In this document: in pieces, positions 20,199-27,039 of the stretch
Layout of the letters: the number at the start of each line of letters is the position of its first letter
Numbering within the stretch: the first letter of the stretch is position 1
NCBI GenBank assembly: GCA_026934365.1
Contig: JADHZE010000010.1
Coordinates: 1-40,524 of the forward strand
Direction of reading: 5' to 3'
DNA from: Isoptericola sp. QY 916
GTDB taxonomy: Bacteria > Actinomycetota > Actinomycetes > Actinomycetales > Cellulomonadaceae
Length of the DNA stretch: 40,524 bases
Notes under the pieces: model-generated
Databases searched by the model: none
Told to the model about the DNA's origin: nothing
The model's input: the letters and a program-made list of their open reading frames with translations, nothing else
Made by a program: the position numbers and the translations under genes

Positions 20199-20699
20199 CT
20201 ACGGCAGCCGGTTGGCCCGAAGCTCGTCGAGTTGGACCGGCCAGAGGCTCGTGATCGCCTTCGGGTGTACGACGATCGTGTGCACCGCGGCGATGCAGTG
20301 TGCGAACCTCGTCGACTGGCGCTCTAGGAACTCGCGCGCGCGTGGCTCGTCGGCATCGTCGGTCAGGCCGTGGCGCTCCCGGACATAGTGGAGCGCCGTC
20401 TCCATGATCCCTTCCGGCTTGCGCCTCGGATCCCAGGGCTCATCCGACCATCCGTGGCCGCCGTACCGCTGGAAGACCTCGGGGATGGCGCGGAATGCGA
20501 GGGGCAAGTCGATGAAACCACGGTCGTAGAGCTCAACCTCGGGCTTGCGACGTGCGACGAGGATCCGGCCACGGCCGCCGCTCCATCGCGACACCTCAAG
20601 CACGAGCACCGGCTCGACAGGGTCCGCGCCCGGCTTCCGCGCGTCGGCGGGCACGAGGCACCCATAGAGGTGGAAGACGTTGATCTCTGCGGTCAGCAC
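20199..20699 (-). CDS. Uncharacterised prophage protein (accessory block, gene 1)
   Basis: This is a 166-aa protein if it starts at GTG 20699, which lies six bases after TACCCT (20711-20706); an ATG at 20753 would add 18 residues but lies upstream of that box. I recognise no family. The first half is beta-rich (LTAEINVFHLYGCLVPADA, VLVLEVSRWSGGRGRILVARR), the second helical and charged (ETALHYVRERHGLTDDADEPRAREFLERQ), ending near VHTIVVHPKAITSLWPVQL. No signal peptide or membrane span. Base composition is less GC-rich than the host genes. It is first of three same-strand genes between the junction and the integrase. Confidence 0.7.
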   Translation of the reverse strand: MLTAEINVFHLYGCLVPADARKPGADPVEPVLVLEVSRWSGGRGRILVARRKPEVELYDRGFIDLPLAFRAIPEVFQRYGGHGWSDEPWDPRRKPEGIMETALHYVRERHGLTDDADEPRAREFLERQSTRFAHCIAAVHTIVVHPKAITSLWPVQLDELRANRLP

Positions 20700-20705
20700 C
20701 CGCCG

Positions 20706-20711
20706 AGGGTA
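20706..20711 (-). promoter_or_regulatory. -10 box for accessory gene 1
   Basis: TACCCT, six bases, GTG. Same architecture as the boxes before accessory genes 2 and 3. Confidence 0.45.
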
Positions 20712-20825
20712 CGGCTGTCCCTGACGCTGCGGAATGGGCAGACCTACCCGCATGAGTTACGCCGCCGCGACGGCGGACCCCCATACCCGCGCGAACTCGA
20801 CGTCTTAGGCGGCACTGGTACGACG

Positions 20826-21302
20826 CTAGCCGTCGGGCTTAAATTCCTTGAAGAACCATGCGCCCGAGTCAGGGATGATGCTTCGCAGGTCCTCGTCGAC
20901 GTCGAGCTCATACATGGCGACCAGGGCGGCGAGGCGCTCGCCGACCGCGGTGCGCAAGACCGTGAGGGCCTCGACAAACGCGATCTCACTGCCGACACCG
21001 GATTCGGCGAAGGTCATGAAGTTCATGAACAGCTTGCGGATCTGCCGGAGCAGCAATTCAAGGTCCCGTCCAATGCCCTCGGTCATCAACTCCTGGGTAA
21101 GGGCCTTGCGGGCGTCGGAGGCCGACGCGATCGCGTAGGCGGGCACCTCCATCGCCATCGACTGCCAGAGCATTCGGTGATCCTCCAGGATCCGTATGAC
21201 CCGGCGTGCGATCTCGGCGTCGCTCTTGAGGTACTCCCACTGAGTGCCCCCGACGGCCGTCGAGACTCCCGTGATGCGCACCCGCTTCGCCCTATTCGCC
21301 AT
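20826..21302 (-). CDS. DUF6650-like helical protein (accessory block, gene 2)
   Basis: This is a 158-aa soluble protein, almost all helical. The start RITGVSTAVGGTQWEY, followed by EIARRVIRILEDHRMLWQ and later IRKLFMNFMTF, resembles proteins I know as DUF6650 (a G-x-S...G-x-x-W start then RRVI-x-x-LEDRR); this is from memory of the pattern, not a search. No catalytic motif is visible. The ATG at 21302 lies six bases after TAACCT, so it has its own leaderless promoter. The function of the family is not known to me. Confidence 0.75.
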   Translation of the reverse strand: MANRAKRVRITGVSTAVGGTQWEYLKSDAEIARRVIRILEDHRMLWQSMAMEVPAYAIASASDARKALTQELMTEGIGRDLELLLRQIRKLFMNFMTFAESGVGSEIAFVEALTVLRTAVGERLAALVAMYELDVDEDLRSIIPDSGAWFFKEFKPDG

Positions 21303-21308
21303 GGCGGC

Positions 21309-21314
21309 AGGTTA
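21309..21314 (-). promoter_or_regulatory. -10 box for accessory gene 2
   Basis: TAACCT, six bases, ATG at 21302; no ribosome site between. Confidence 0.45.
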
Positions 21315-21393
21315 CGGCCGAGAACGAGGTCCCGCGCGGTACGGGTGACGTTGGCGATCGAGACGGAAGGATCCGACGTGAGGAAGCGGCAAT

Positions 21394-21423
21394 GCGCTCC
21401 TCACCGGGCCCGGCGGGGAGCGC
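21394..21423 (-). terminator. Hairpin downstream of accessory gene 3
   Basis: GCGCTCC (21394-21400) pairs with GGAGCGC (21417-21423) around an inner CCGGGCCCGG palindrome. It lies 63 bp past the gene 3 stop and before the gene 2 promoter is reached, so it would separate the two transcripts. No T-run. Confidence 0.45.
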
Positions 21424-21485
21424 GTTGTCGCCTATGTGTCTTGGTGTGTGATTCTCTGACGGAAATCACGTCTGAGTACAGCCGT

Positions 21486-22475
21486 CTACAGCCCGTCGGG
21501 CCGCGGAGCCAGCACCCCTGTCACCTGCTCGGCGTTCCCACCGAACACGGACTGCATCGTGGCCAGTTCCTCGTCAGTCCGTAGGAGCTCCGGCTGAGCG
21601 AGTGGCGCCAGGGCGTCGATCACATCGACCACCGCGTATTGCCGCCTTGCTACGAGCTTGCGCGCGACGTGACGCTGCGCAGTCATCGGAAGTGCGACCT
21701 CCTTCGGCAGGTTCGCATCAGCCGCAAGGAACGCCTGGACGACCTCCCAGGCGAGATAGAAGACCTCGACGAAGGCCGCATCGTATGGAAGTGGGCAGAC
21801 GACAAGGTTTCGTCGGTCGTCAATGCGGATCGCATCTGAGGCGCCCTCCTGCGACGGAACGATGCCGACGCGCAAGCCGCGTGCCCCCTCGAGCTTCGTG
21901 GGGTTGATCTTGACTGTGGTGCCGACCCACCGATCGTCGAATCGGGAGCCGAGGAACAGGTCCGCTTTCCACAGGCCGGCGATGCTCTGTGGAAGGCCGT
22001 TGCGTGCACCCTGCCTTCGGAATGCAGCGGCAGCCGTCGAGAGGTGTCGCCGGAGCTTGACCGGGTGCCCGCGGAGCCCGCTCATGAGCCGCGACTCCGA
22101 GGTGAGCGCCTCGGCTGCCGTATCGATCAGTTGCTGCGCGCCACTTTTCTCCGCACCGAACAGGATGGACCCGATGTCCTGCGTCGAGACCTTGCACCGC
22201 TTCAGGGCATCGGCCACTCTCTCGACCGTCGACGCCTCGCCTCTGGAGATCGCATCGTGGACTGCATACTCGAAGCAGATGCCGCAGTCGCCGTCACCAG
22301 GCCTGAGCAGGCGGGGAAGCATGAACAGCGGAACTTGCTCGTAGCCGCCGACGGTCTCCACCACCTCGCCCTTGAGCGAGTACAACGTGCCCTGAAGGAT
22401 CGGCCTGACGATCGCCGTCAGGGCCGACACATGGTCTGCAACAGGGTTCAGTTGCTGTTCGGTGCGGATCTCCAC
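21486..22475 (-). CDS. Uncharacterised protein with PD-(D/E)XK-like features (accessory block, gene 3)
   Basis: This is a 329-aa soluble protein with no clear family by eye. Three spaced segments resemble a restriction-endonuclease-like core: GICFEYAVHDAIS (Glu69; compare motif I G-x-x-FE), WKADLFLG (Asp172) and WVGTTVKIN (Lys189). In the last, the acidic residue of (D/E)-x-K is Thr187, so activity is doubtful or the match is chance. The region after it (RRNLVVCPLPYD, FVEVFYLAWEVVQAFL) is alternating strand/helix. Cys64 and Cys67 lie beside motif I. GTG at 22475 is six bases after TAGGCT. It is the largest gene between junction and integrase and is transcribed on its own. Confidence 0.75.
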   Translation of the reverse strand: MEIRTEQQLNPVADHVSALTAIVRPILQGTLYSLKGEVVETVGGYEQVPLFMLPRLLRPGDGDCGICFEYAVHDAISRGEASTVERVADALKRCKVSTQDIGSILFGAEKSGAQQLIDTAAEALTSESRLMSGLRGHPVKLRRHLSTAAAAFRRQGARNGLPQSIAGLWKADLFLGSRFDDRWVGTTVKINPTKLEGARGLRVGIVPSQEGASDAIRIDDRRNLVVCPLPYDAAFVEVFYLAWEVVQAFLAADANLPKEVALPMTAQRHVARKLVARRQYAVVDVIDALAPLAQPELLRTDEELATMQSVFGGNAEQVTGVLAPRPDGL

Positions 22476-22481
22476 GCTACG

Positions 22482-22487
22482 AGCCTA
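22482..22487 (-). promoter_or_regulatory. -10 box for accessory gene 3
   Basis: TAGGCT, six bases, GTG at 22475. The 152 bp from 22476 to the integrase stop holds this box and the inverted repeat at its far end. Confidence 0.45.
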
Positions 22488-22602
22488 GGGCGACGGCCTC
22501 GGTCGCGGCGGGTGACTTTTCGGCTGAGTGGGGCAAGTCCGATACCGATGGCTCCACGTATCCCGTTCGGACGGAAGCCTCGGATCGGCATAGCAAAGGG
22601 AA

Positions 22603-22635
22603 GGATATTCCGACTTCTGAGAAGTCGTCATATCC
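22603..22635. repeat. 33-bp interrupted palindrome overlapping the integrase stop
   Basis: Outer arms GGATAT (22603-22608) and ATATCC (22630-22635) and inner arms CGACTTCT (22611-22618) and AGAAGTCG (22620-22627) are perfect; only two base pairs and the single centre base break symmetry. It includes the integrase stop codon. It could be a terminator, a protein binding site, or the scar where the accessory block joined the integrase. Confidence 0.8.
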
Positions 22636-24130
22636 TGACATCTGGTTGGCGAGCGGTCGGCGGTGCCGACTCCCATACCGGCCACACGTGGGCGGCTCGC
22701 CGCTCGTAGTCGACGACGACACCGTGCAGCACCTGCCGGAGGGCAGCCCGGCGCGAGTCGATCGGCAGGTCGTCCCACCGTTCGAGCAGCGTCCGTGCGA
22801 GCCCCGACGGATCCTCGGGGATCTCCACCAGGACCCGCTGGGCGTTCTCGAGTGCGGCGCTGACCTGCGCGCGCCGGCCCGTGATCTGGTCGCGTGCCGT
22901 CGTGTACGCGCCCTCGGGTACCACGCCAGTCGCGAGCTGCACCGTGAGATTCGTCAGCGCGAGGTCAAGGTCGTGCCGCTGCCGGCGCAGCCGCTCCACC
23001 TGTTGCCGGGCCCCATCGTCCTGTGCTGCCTTCGCCGGGATCAGGTTGTCGACGTCGGCTGCGATCTCGCGCAGCCAGTCCATCAGTGCGCCCTCGACCA
23101 CCGTCCGCGTCATCGACCACGAACCGTGGCCCTCAGGCTTCCCCAGCGTCGTGCACCGGTATCCGATGAACGGCGCCCCCTCGCCGCCTCCGCGCGCCCG
23201 CGACCTCTTGGTGATGGTGAACCCGTTCATCGGCGTACCGGCCGGCGTGCACGGGCACAACGCGATCCCGGACAGCAGGTACCGGCGCACTCCCTCTCGC
23301 TCGCCGGCCCTCCGCTGGCGCTCGCGGCGGTACGCCTCCCAGGTCTCGATGTCGACGAGGCCCTCGTGCGCGCCCGGGTGGGGCTCGCCGCGGTGCACGA
23401 CCATGCCGGCGTGTACCGGGGAGTCGAGGCACTGGACGATCGTCTGGTTGTCCCAGGCCGCGGCGTGCATGGGCTGGACGCCAGAGGCGGTGAGCCAGCG
23501 TGTGAGGTCGCGGATCCCGGCGCCGGCGATGTAGCGCTGATACGCCTCCACGATGAACGGCGCGGTCTCCGGGTTGGGCACGACGGCGCCGTCTTCCCAC
23601 TGCCATCCCCAGGGCAGCTTTCCTCCTGGCGGGAGGCCGCGGCGCACGCGGGAGGCGTGGACCTCGCGCCACCCCTCGCCGATGCGCTCGGCCTCGAACG
23701 CGGCGAGCTCGGCGAGCATCCCGCGCGCGAACCGGCCTGATGCCGTCTGCTCGTTCGGCTCGGTCGCGGACTCGATGCGCCCTCCGGCCGCCTCGATGCG
23801 GTCGACGGCGACCGCCCAGCGGCGCCGGTTGCGGGCGAGGCGTGAGTACTTCCAGACGACGATGACGTCGATCTCGCCGGCCTCGACGCGCTCTACGGCG
23901 GCGTCGAGCTTCGCCCACCAGGCGGACTTGGCGCGCGACCCGGAGTCGTCGATCGCGGGGACGACGCCGACGACGTCGCCAGCGAGCCGCTCGGCGTGGT
24001 CGCGGATCGCTGTCTCCTGCAGCTCGGGCGACAGGAGCCGTTCGCCGCGGCCGCCTTCCTTGGAGACGCGCACGAGGCCGAGGACGCGTGGTCGCTCGGG
24101 TGCGGCGCGCAGGCGGCGGGCAGTGGTCAT
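22628..24130 (-). CDS. int: Large serine recombinase (phage integrase)
   Basis: This is a 500-aa site-specific integrase. The N-terminal resolvase domain has the nucleophile in LGLVRVSKEG (Ser23) and the arginine cluster in DVIVVWKYSRLARNRRRW, plus EAERIGEGWREVHASRVRRG at the start of the long E helix. A recombinase domain follows (GKLPWGWQW, DLTRWLTASGV). The zinc ribbon uses LCPCTPAGTPMNG and GYRCTT, and a coiled-coil region (ARQQVERLRRQRHDLDLALTNL) ends the protein. ATG at 24130 overlaps the ImmA stop (ATGA), so the integrase is expressed from the repressor promoter, that is, in the lysogen. It acts on attP/attB and would need a directionality factor for excision. Confidence 0.95.
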   Translation of the reverse strand: MTTARRLRAAPERPRVLGLVRVSKEGGRGERLLSPELQETAIRDHAERLAGDVVGVVPAIDDSGSRAKSAWWAKLDAAVERVEAGEIDVIVVWKYSRLARNRRRWAVAVDRIEAAGGRIESATEPNEQTASGRFARGMLAELAAFEAERIGEGWREVHASRVRRGLPPGGKLPWGWQWEDGAVVPNPETAPFIVEAYQRYIAGAGIRDLTRWLTASGVQPMHAAAWDNQTIVQCLDSPVHAGMVVHRGEPHPGAHEGLVDIETWEAYRRERQRRAGEREGVRRYLLSGIALCPCTPAGTPMNGFTITKRSRARGGGEGAPFIGYRCTTLGKPEGHGSWSMTRTVVEGALMDWLREIAADVDNLIPAKAAQDDGARQQVERLRRQRHDLDLALTNLTVQLATGVVPEGAYTTARDQITGRRAQVSAALENAQRVLVEIPEDPSGLARTLLERWDDLPIDSRRAALRQVLHGVVVDYERRAAHVWPVWESAPPTARQPDVRI

Positions 24131-24546
24131 GACACGGACCTCAGGTGGCGACGGACTCGGACGGCACCGAGCGTCGCGTTCCGCCACACGTGCGCGCGCC
24201 AGAGCTCGACGAGCCGGGCGGTGACGTCGAGCTCGCGTGCGAGCGCGCCGGGGTGCGGACCGACGAGGCGCTCAGCGAGGGCGTAGTCGACGGGGCGGAT
24301 CAGCAAGCGGGCCGCGTGGACGTCGGCCTGGCGCTCGTCGCGCTCGACGTCGTGTGCCGCGGACCAGTCGTGCCCGTGATGCCAGTGCCCCATCTCGTGA
24401 GCGAGGGCGACCTTCTGGGCGAGAGCTGACTTCCGATGGTTGATGAGGACGAGGCCTGATCGTCGAAGCTCCCCGGCCCGGCGGCCGAGGTTGTCAAACT
24501 TCACGTGCAGTCCCGCCTCCGCCGCCGCGGCCAGCAGCTCGTCCAT
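24127..24546 (-). CDS. ImmA/IrrE-family metallopeptidase
   Basis: This is a zinc peptidase that in ICEBs1 and related phages cleaves the neighbouring repressor when DNA is damaged. The motif ALAHEMGHWHHGH (HExxH) is clear, with an acidic zinc ligand likely in ERDERQADVHAARLLI (E/D-x-x-A-x-x-x-A-x-x-L-L). I place the start at ATG 24546 (MDELLAAAAEAGL), where homologues begin; GAGGAG lies upstream, and TTG 24552 is also possible. An in-frame ATG at 24615 would overlap the repressor gene by 35 bases. It lies between the repressor and integrase in one operon, so it probably controls prophage induction. Confidence 0.85.
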   Translation of the reverse strand: MDELLAAAAEAGLHVKFDNLGRRAGELRRSGLVLINHRKSALAQKVALAHEMGHWHHGHDWSAAHDVERDERQADVHAARLLIRPVDYALAERLVGPHPGALARELDVTARLVELWRAHVWRNATLGAVRVRRHLRSVS

Positions 24547-24580
24547 CGTCAACTGGTTCTCCTCGTCGTTGGGGATGAGG

Positions 24581-24892
24581 TCACGGTTCCGTCTGCTGCG
24601 CCTCGGCTTCCTCATCGTCGTCGCGATCTAGCGCGGCGAGCGCGTAGTCGCCGGCCTCACCTCGCCGCAGTACCTCGCTGGCGGTCAGCCCGACCGCCTG
24701 GGCGATGAGCTCGATCTCGCCCACGCTCGCCGGCGGCGCCTCGGCGCGCAGGATGATGCCGATCCTGTTCATGGACATGCCGGTGGTGTCGGCGAGCTCG
24801 CGACGGCTGGCGCCGCTGCGCCCGACTGCGTCGGAGAGAACGCGCGCGATCTCACGGTCCAGCGGCTGCAGGGGCTTCGCGGTTCGGGCCAT
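24581..24892 (-). CDS. Phage immunity repressor (HTH XRE-like)
   Basis: This is a 103-aa HTH protein: LDREIARVLSDAVGRSGASRRELADTT, then MSMNRIGIILRAEAPPASVGEI, ELIAQAVGLTASEVLRR, a lambda-repressor-like four- to five-helix domain followed by an acidic tail (DRDDDEEAEAQQTEP). It should bind the three operators just upstream. The start is taken as ATG 24892, seven bases after TACAGT; ATG 24910 lies inside operator 1 and lacks a ribosome site. It is the first gene of the operon repressor-immA-int. Confidence 0.85.
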   Translation of the reverse strand: MARTAKPLQPLDREIARVLSDAVGRSGASRRELADTTGMSMNRIGIILRAEAPPASVGEIELIAQAVGLTASEVLRRGEAGDYALAALDRDDDEEAEAQQTEP

Positions 24893-24899
24893 GTCTCGG

Positions 24900-24992
24900 A
24901 CTGTACCCATTTCGGTTCAACCGCGCTAGAGCGCTTGACGGCGGACCGAAATGGGTTCACGATGGCGACCATGAACCCGAACCGAAATCGGT
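24900..24992. promoter_or_regulatory. Lysogeny switch: three operators and two divergent leaderless promoters
   Basis: The 12-mer ACCGAAATGGGT occurs at 24945-24956, its reverse complement at 24905-24916, and the variant ACCGAAATCGGT (fully palindromic halves) at 24981-24992. The minus promoter has TACAGT (24905-24900) seven bases before the repressor ATG; the plus promoter has TTGACG (24935-24940), a 17-bp spacer, CACGAT (24958-24963), then seven bases to ATG 24971. Operator 1 abuts the repressor -10 box, operator 2 fills the spacer of the rightward promoter, and operator 3 lies inside the first codons of the Cro-like gene. Confidence 0.8.
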
Positions 24993-25243
24993 CCAACCTT
25001 GACGCCGCAGTCGCGGCCGAGGTGCGCGCCGAGATCGCGAGGCATCCGGAGGTGAGCGTCTCGAGCATTGCGCGAGACCTCAACATGCGGCGGTCGACGC
25101 TCTCGGTGAGGACGAACGGACACGTCCCGTTCAGCCCGTCTGGCCTGGCTGACGTCGCGCAGTTCCTCGGCACTACCGCGTCCGAACTCGTCGCTCGTGC
25201 CGAGCGTGCCATCGAACAGCAGCAGGTTCGGGGGGCCGCCTAA
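24971..25243 (+). CDS. Cro-like HTH protein, first gene of the early operon
   Basis: This is a 90-aa HTH protein: VRAEIARHPEVSVSSIARDL, NMRRSTLSVRTNGHVPFSPSGLADVAQFL, TTASELVARAE, an XRE-type fold. It is divergent from the repressor and shares its operators, so a Cro-like or lytic-control role is likely. The start could be ATG 24962 or 24971; the -10 spacing favours 24971 as leaderless. Operator 3 overlaps codons 4-8. Its stop overlaps the next start (TAATG). Confidence 0.8.
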   Translation: MNPNRNRSNLDAAVAAEVRAEIARHPEVSVSSIARDLNMRRSTLSVRTNGHVPFSPSGLADVAQFLGTTASELVARAERAIEQQQVRGAA

Positions 25244-25494
25244 TGGACCGCCCGCCCGCCCGAGCCGAGGCGCTCGCCGGTTTCGCCCGATGCATCGCTG
25301 AGGGCATCCGCATCAGCGACTCCCTCAGCGTCGAGGAGGCCGCGCGCCGCGCGCACTGCGCGGGCGGTCCGTCCATCGCCGAGCTCGAGGAGCGGATTCG
25401 CTCCCGTCGCACGGGCGGATGTCACCGGTCGACGACAGTCCCGCCGATGTCACCGCCGGGTGACATCCCCGGACGGCGCCGCCAGGCGGCCTGA
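25243..25494 (+). CDS. Small early protein of unknown function
   Basis: This is an 83-aa protein coupled to the Cro-like gene by TAATG. The N-terminal half is helical (ALAGFARCIAEGIRI, SVEEAARRAHCAG, SIAELEERIRSRR) and could be DNA-binding; the second half is basic, Pro/Gly-rich and coincides with a repeated GATGTCACC DNA element, so its end may reflect DNA rather than protein constraint. I do not recognise a family. Confidence 0.6.
   Translation: MDRPPARAEALAGFARCIAEGIRISDSLSVEEAARRAHCAGGPSIAELEERIRSRRTGGCHRSTTVPPMSPPGDIPGRRRQAA
25418..25467. repeat. GATGTCACC repeats with a perfect inverted pair
   Basis: GATGTCACC occurs at 25418-25426 and 25446-25454, and its exact reverse complement GGTGACATC at 25459-25467, spaced by 4 bp from the second copy. 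This is an operator-like or hairpin site at the 3' end of the small early gene. Confidence 0.7.
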
Positions 25495-25509
25495 CCGCAG
25501 ACAGCACGA

Positions 25510-25543
25510 AGCCCCCGCGCCTGGCAGGGCCTCAACGGGGGCT
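25510..25543 (+). terminator. Hairpin before the second early transcript unit
   Basis: AGCCCCCG (25510-25517) pairs with CGGGGGCT (25536-25543), an 8-bp stem with an 18-base loop, followed by the AAGGAG ribosome site of the next gene. It may attenuate or terminate the immediate-early transcript, an arrangement that could be relieved by an antiterminator. Confidence 0.5.
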
Positions 25544-25567
25544 ACGCACTCACCAAGGAGTCTACAG

Positions 25568-25741
25568 ATGACCACCATCGACACCGCCACCCAGCACGTG
25601 ATCGACAGCGTCCCCGGCGTCGAGCGCGACCCCGAATACGTCTCGTCCGCCCGGCCGACCTCCTCGCAGGCCGGCCAGCAGGCGAACCTCCGCGGCGCCG
25701 CGATCCTCACGGCCCAGCAGATGACGGAGGGCGCCCGATGA
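25568..25741 (+). CDS. Small early protein (57 aa)
   Basis: The ATG at 25568 has AAGGAG seven to twelve bases upstream, one of the best ribosome sites in the prophage. The protein is short and polar (TIDTATQHVIDSVPGV, YVSSARPTSSQAGQQANLRG) with no motif. Its stop overlaps the next ATG. Unknown function; real because of the ribosome site, overlap and codon bias. Confidence 0.65.
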   Translation: MTTIDTATQHVIDSVPGVERDPEYVSSARPTSSQAGQQANLRGAAILTAQQMTEGAR

Positions 25742-26073
25742 CCACCACCCAGACCACCACTCTGAACCCGCTGAACGCTGAGTTCGATGCTGGCGTCGCT
25801 GGCGACGCCCGGGCGCTTGCAGCCGCGCTGCTCCGGCGGAACCGCCGAGACCCCTACCGCATGCGCGACGAGCTGTTGAGCTCCGCGGCCCGCTACGCGG
25901 CCCAGATGTCCGCCCGGCACCTGGCCGCGCGGAACCTCGACGACGTCGCTCGCACCTACGCCGACGCGTTCGAGCTGCTCACCGATCGGGAGCTCCGCCT
26001 CCTCCGCCGTAAGCAGCGTGACCACAGCGCCGCCGCCGTCGCTGACATCGTCGCCCTCGGCGGTGCCCGATGA
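25738..26073 (+). CDS. Small helical early protein (111 aa)
   Basis: The gene is coupled to the preceding gene by ATGA. It has mostly helical content (DARALAAALLRRNRRD, YAAQMSARHLAARNLDDVARTYADAFELL, RELRLLRRKQRDHSA). No known motif; typical of hypothetical genes in the early operons of actinophages. Confidence 0.65.
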   Translation: MTTTQTTTLNPLNAEFDAGVAGDARALAAALLRRNRRDPYRMRDELLSSAARYAAQMSARHLAARNLDDVARTYADAFELLTDRELRLLRRKQRDHSAAAVADIVALGGAR

Positions 26074-26684
26074 GCGCCGCGCACGACATCGACGAGCTGC
26101 TCAAGGAGCACGCCCCCACCAACAGCCTCGCCGCCCTCGCCGCGACCACTCCGTGCGACGACGACGGCGAGCCCGACCTCGCCTCGCAGGGGGAGGAGAG
26201 GACGGCCGGCGCGCTCCGCGTGAACACCAGCACCGCGGGGCGCGCCGCCCGGCACCCCCTCGGCGTCGCGATGGTCCTCGCCCTGGCGCTCGCGGCCGTC
26301 TACCTCGCGGTCGTCGTCGCCTGGTTGTCGCCTCAGCACTCCGGCGGGCACCTCATCGCGTCCCCGCTCCTCGTCGTCTTCGGGGGCGCTCTCGTCTACC
26401 GCCTCGCCCGCACCCAGTACCGGAGGAGCCCGATGAACACGCCGACCGAGTCGCCCGCCCAGGTAGACGCCCTCGCCCCGACCGCCGCGGCCGACGCCGG
26501 CGAGCTGGTGCACCGCCTGTGCACCACGTGCTGGCCGAACTACGCGGCCCGCATCGGTGAGCGGTTCGCGTTATGCGGCACCGACATGCACTACGAGCGC
26601 GAGGTCGCGAGCGACGGCGCCGCTGTGCCGTGCGGGCAATGCGAGACCGTCGCAGCGACGCACCAGCACGGTGGCGTCCGATGA
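26070..26684 (+). CDS. Two-part protein: membrane hairpin plus zinc-finger-like tail
   Basis: This is a 204-aa protein coupled by ATGA at both ends. Residues about 65-110 hold two membrane spans (GVAMVLALALAAVYLAVVVAWL and ASPLLVVFGGALVYRLA). Residues 122-204 are soluble with Cys pairs (LCTTCWPNY, ALCGT, PCGQCETVA) that could bind zinc. AGGAG followed by ATG at 26433 lies exactly at the start of the second part, so the tail may also be made alone. Function unknown; a small membrane protein early in a phage operon could act in superinfection exclusion, but nothing proves it. Confidence 0.65.
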   Translation: MSAAHDIDELLKEHAPTNSLAALAATTPCDDDGEPDLASQGEERTAGALRVNTSTAGRAARHPLGVAMVLALALAAVYLAVVVAWLSPQHSGGHLIASPLLVVFGGALVYRLARTQYRRSPMNTPTESPAQVDALAPTAAADAGELVHRLCTTCWPNYAARIGERFALCGTDMHYEREVASDGAAVPCGQCETVAATHQHGGVR

Positions 26685-27034
26685 GCACGACGGCACTCAC
26701 CCCGGCCGAGGCGGGCGCTCGCGGTCGTGCCCGCTCGGTGCAGACCTGCACCAACGAGCAGGTCGACGCGACGTTGCGCGCGATCGCCGGCGTGCGGGCG
26801 GGCACGGAGTTCTCCGTGAACCTCGTGCGCCGCCAGCTCGACGACGCCCGCGTGCCGAACGTCGCCCGCGCCGGCCTGTTCCGCATCGCTGTCGCCGAGA
26901 AGCTGATCGAGCCCGTCTACGTCACGGGCCCCGGCTTCCGCCAGCAGCGCCGCGAGCCGTCCACCGGTCGCAGCGCCCACGGTGCCGGCGTCCTGATCTA
27001 CCGCCGCACCCGCACGACGTACCGCGCCGGGTAG
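26681..27034 (+). CDS. Early protein, winged-helix-like (117 aa)
   Basis: The gene is coupled to the preceding gene by ATGA. The middle reads NEQVDATLRAIAGVRAGTEFS, VNLVRRQLDDARVPNVARAGLF, RIAVAEKLIEPV, a helix-helix-wing order resembling small DNA-binding phage proteins. The C-terminus is basic (RRTRTTYRAG). No specific family recognised. Confidence 0.6.
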   Translation: MSTTALTPAEAGARGRARSVQTCTNEQVDATLRAIAGVRAGTEFSVNLVRRQLDDARVPNVARAGLFRIAVAEKLIEPVYVTGPGFRQQRREPSTGRSAHGAGVLIYRRTRTTYRAG

Positions 27035-27039
27035 ACGCC

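Noticed and set aside
20199-22475. Calling the three-gene block a toxin-antitoxin or known defence system
   Set aside because: No recognised toxin, antitoxin, nuclease or NTPase family is seen; each gene appears to have its own promoter, unlike a TA operon.
22603-22635. The palindrome at the integrase stop as attL
   Set aside because: cpaF is already interrupted about 2.7 kb to the left, and no host-like sequence lies between, so the junction is best placed at 19850.
25510-25543. Riboswitch before the early gene at 25568
   Set aside because: Only a simple hairpin with a large loop; no known riboswitch core can be matched.
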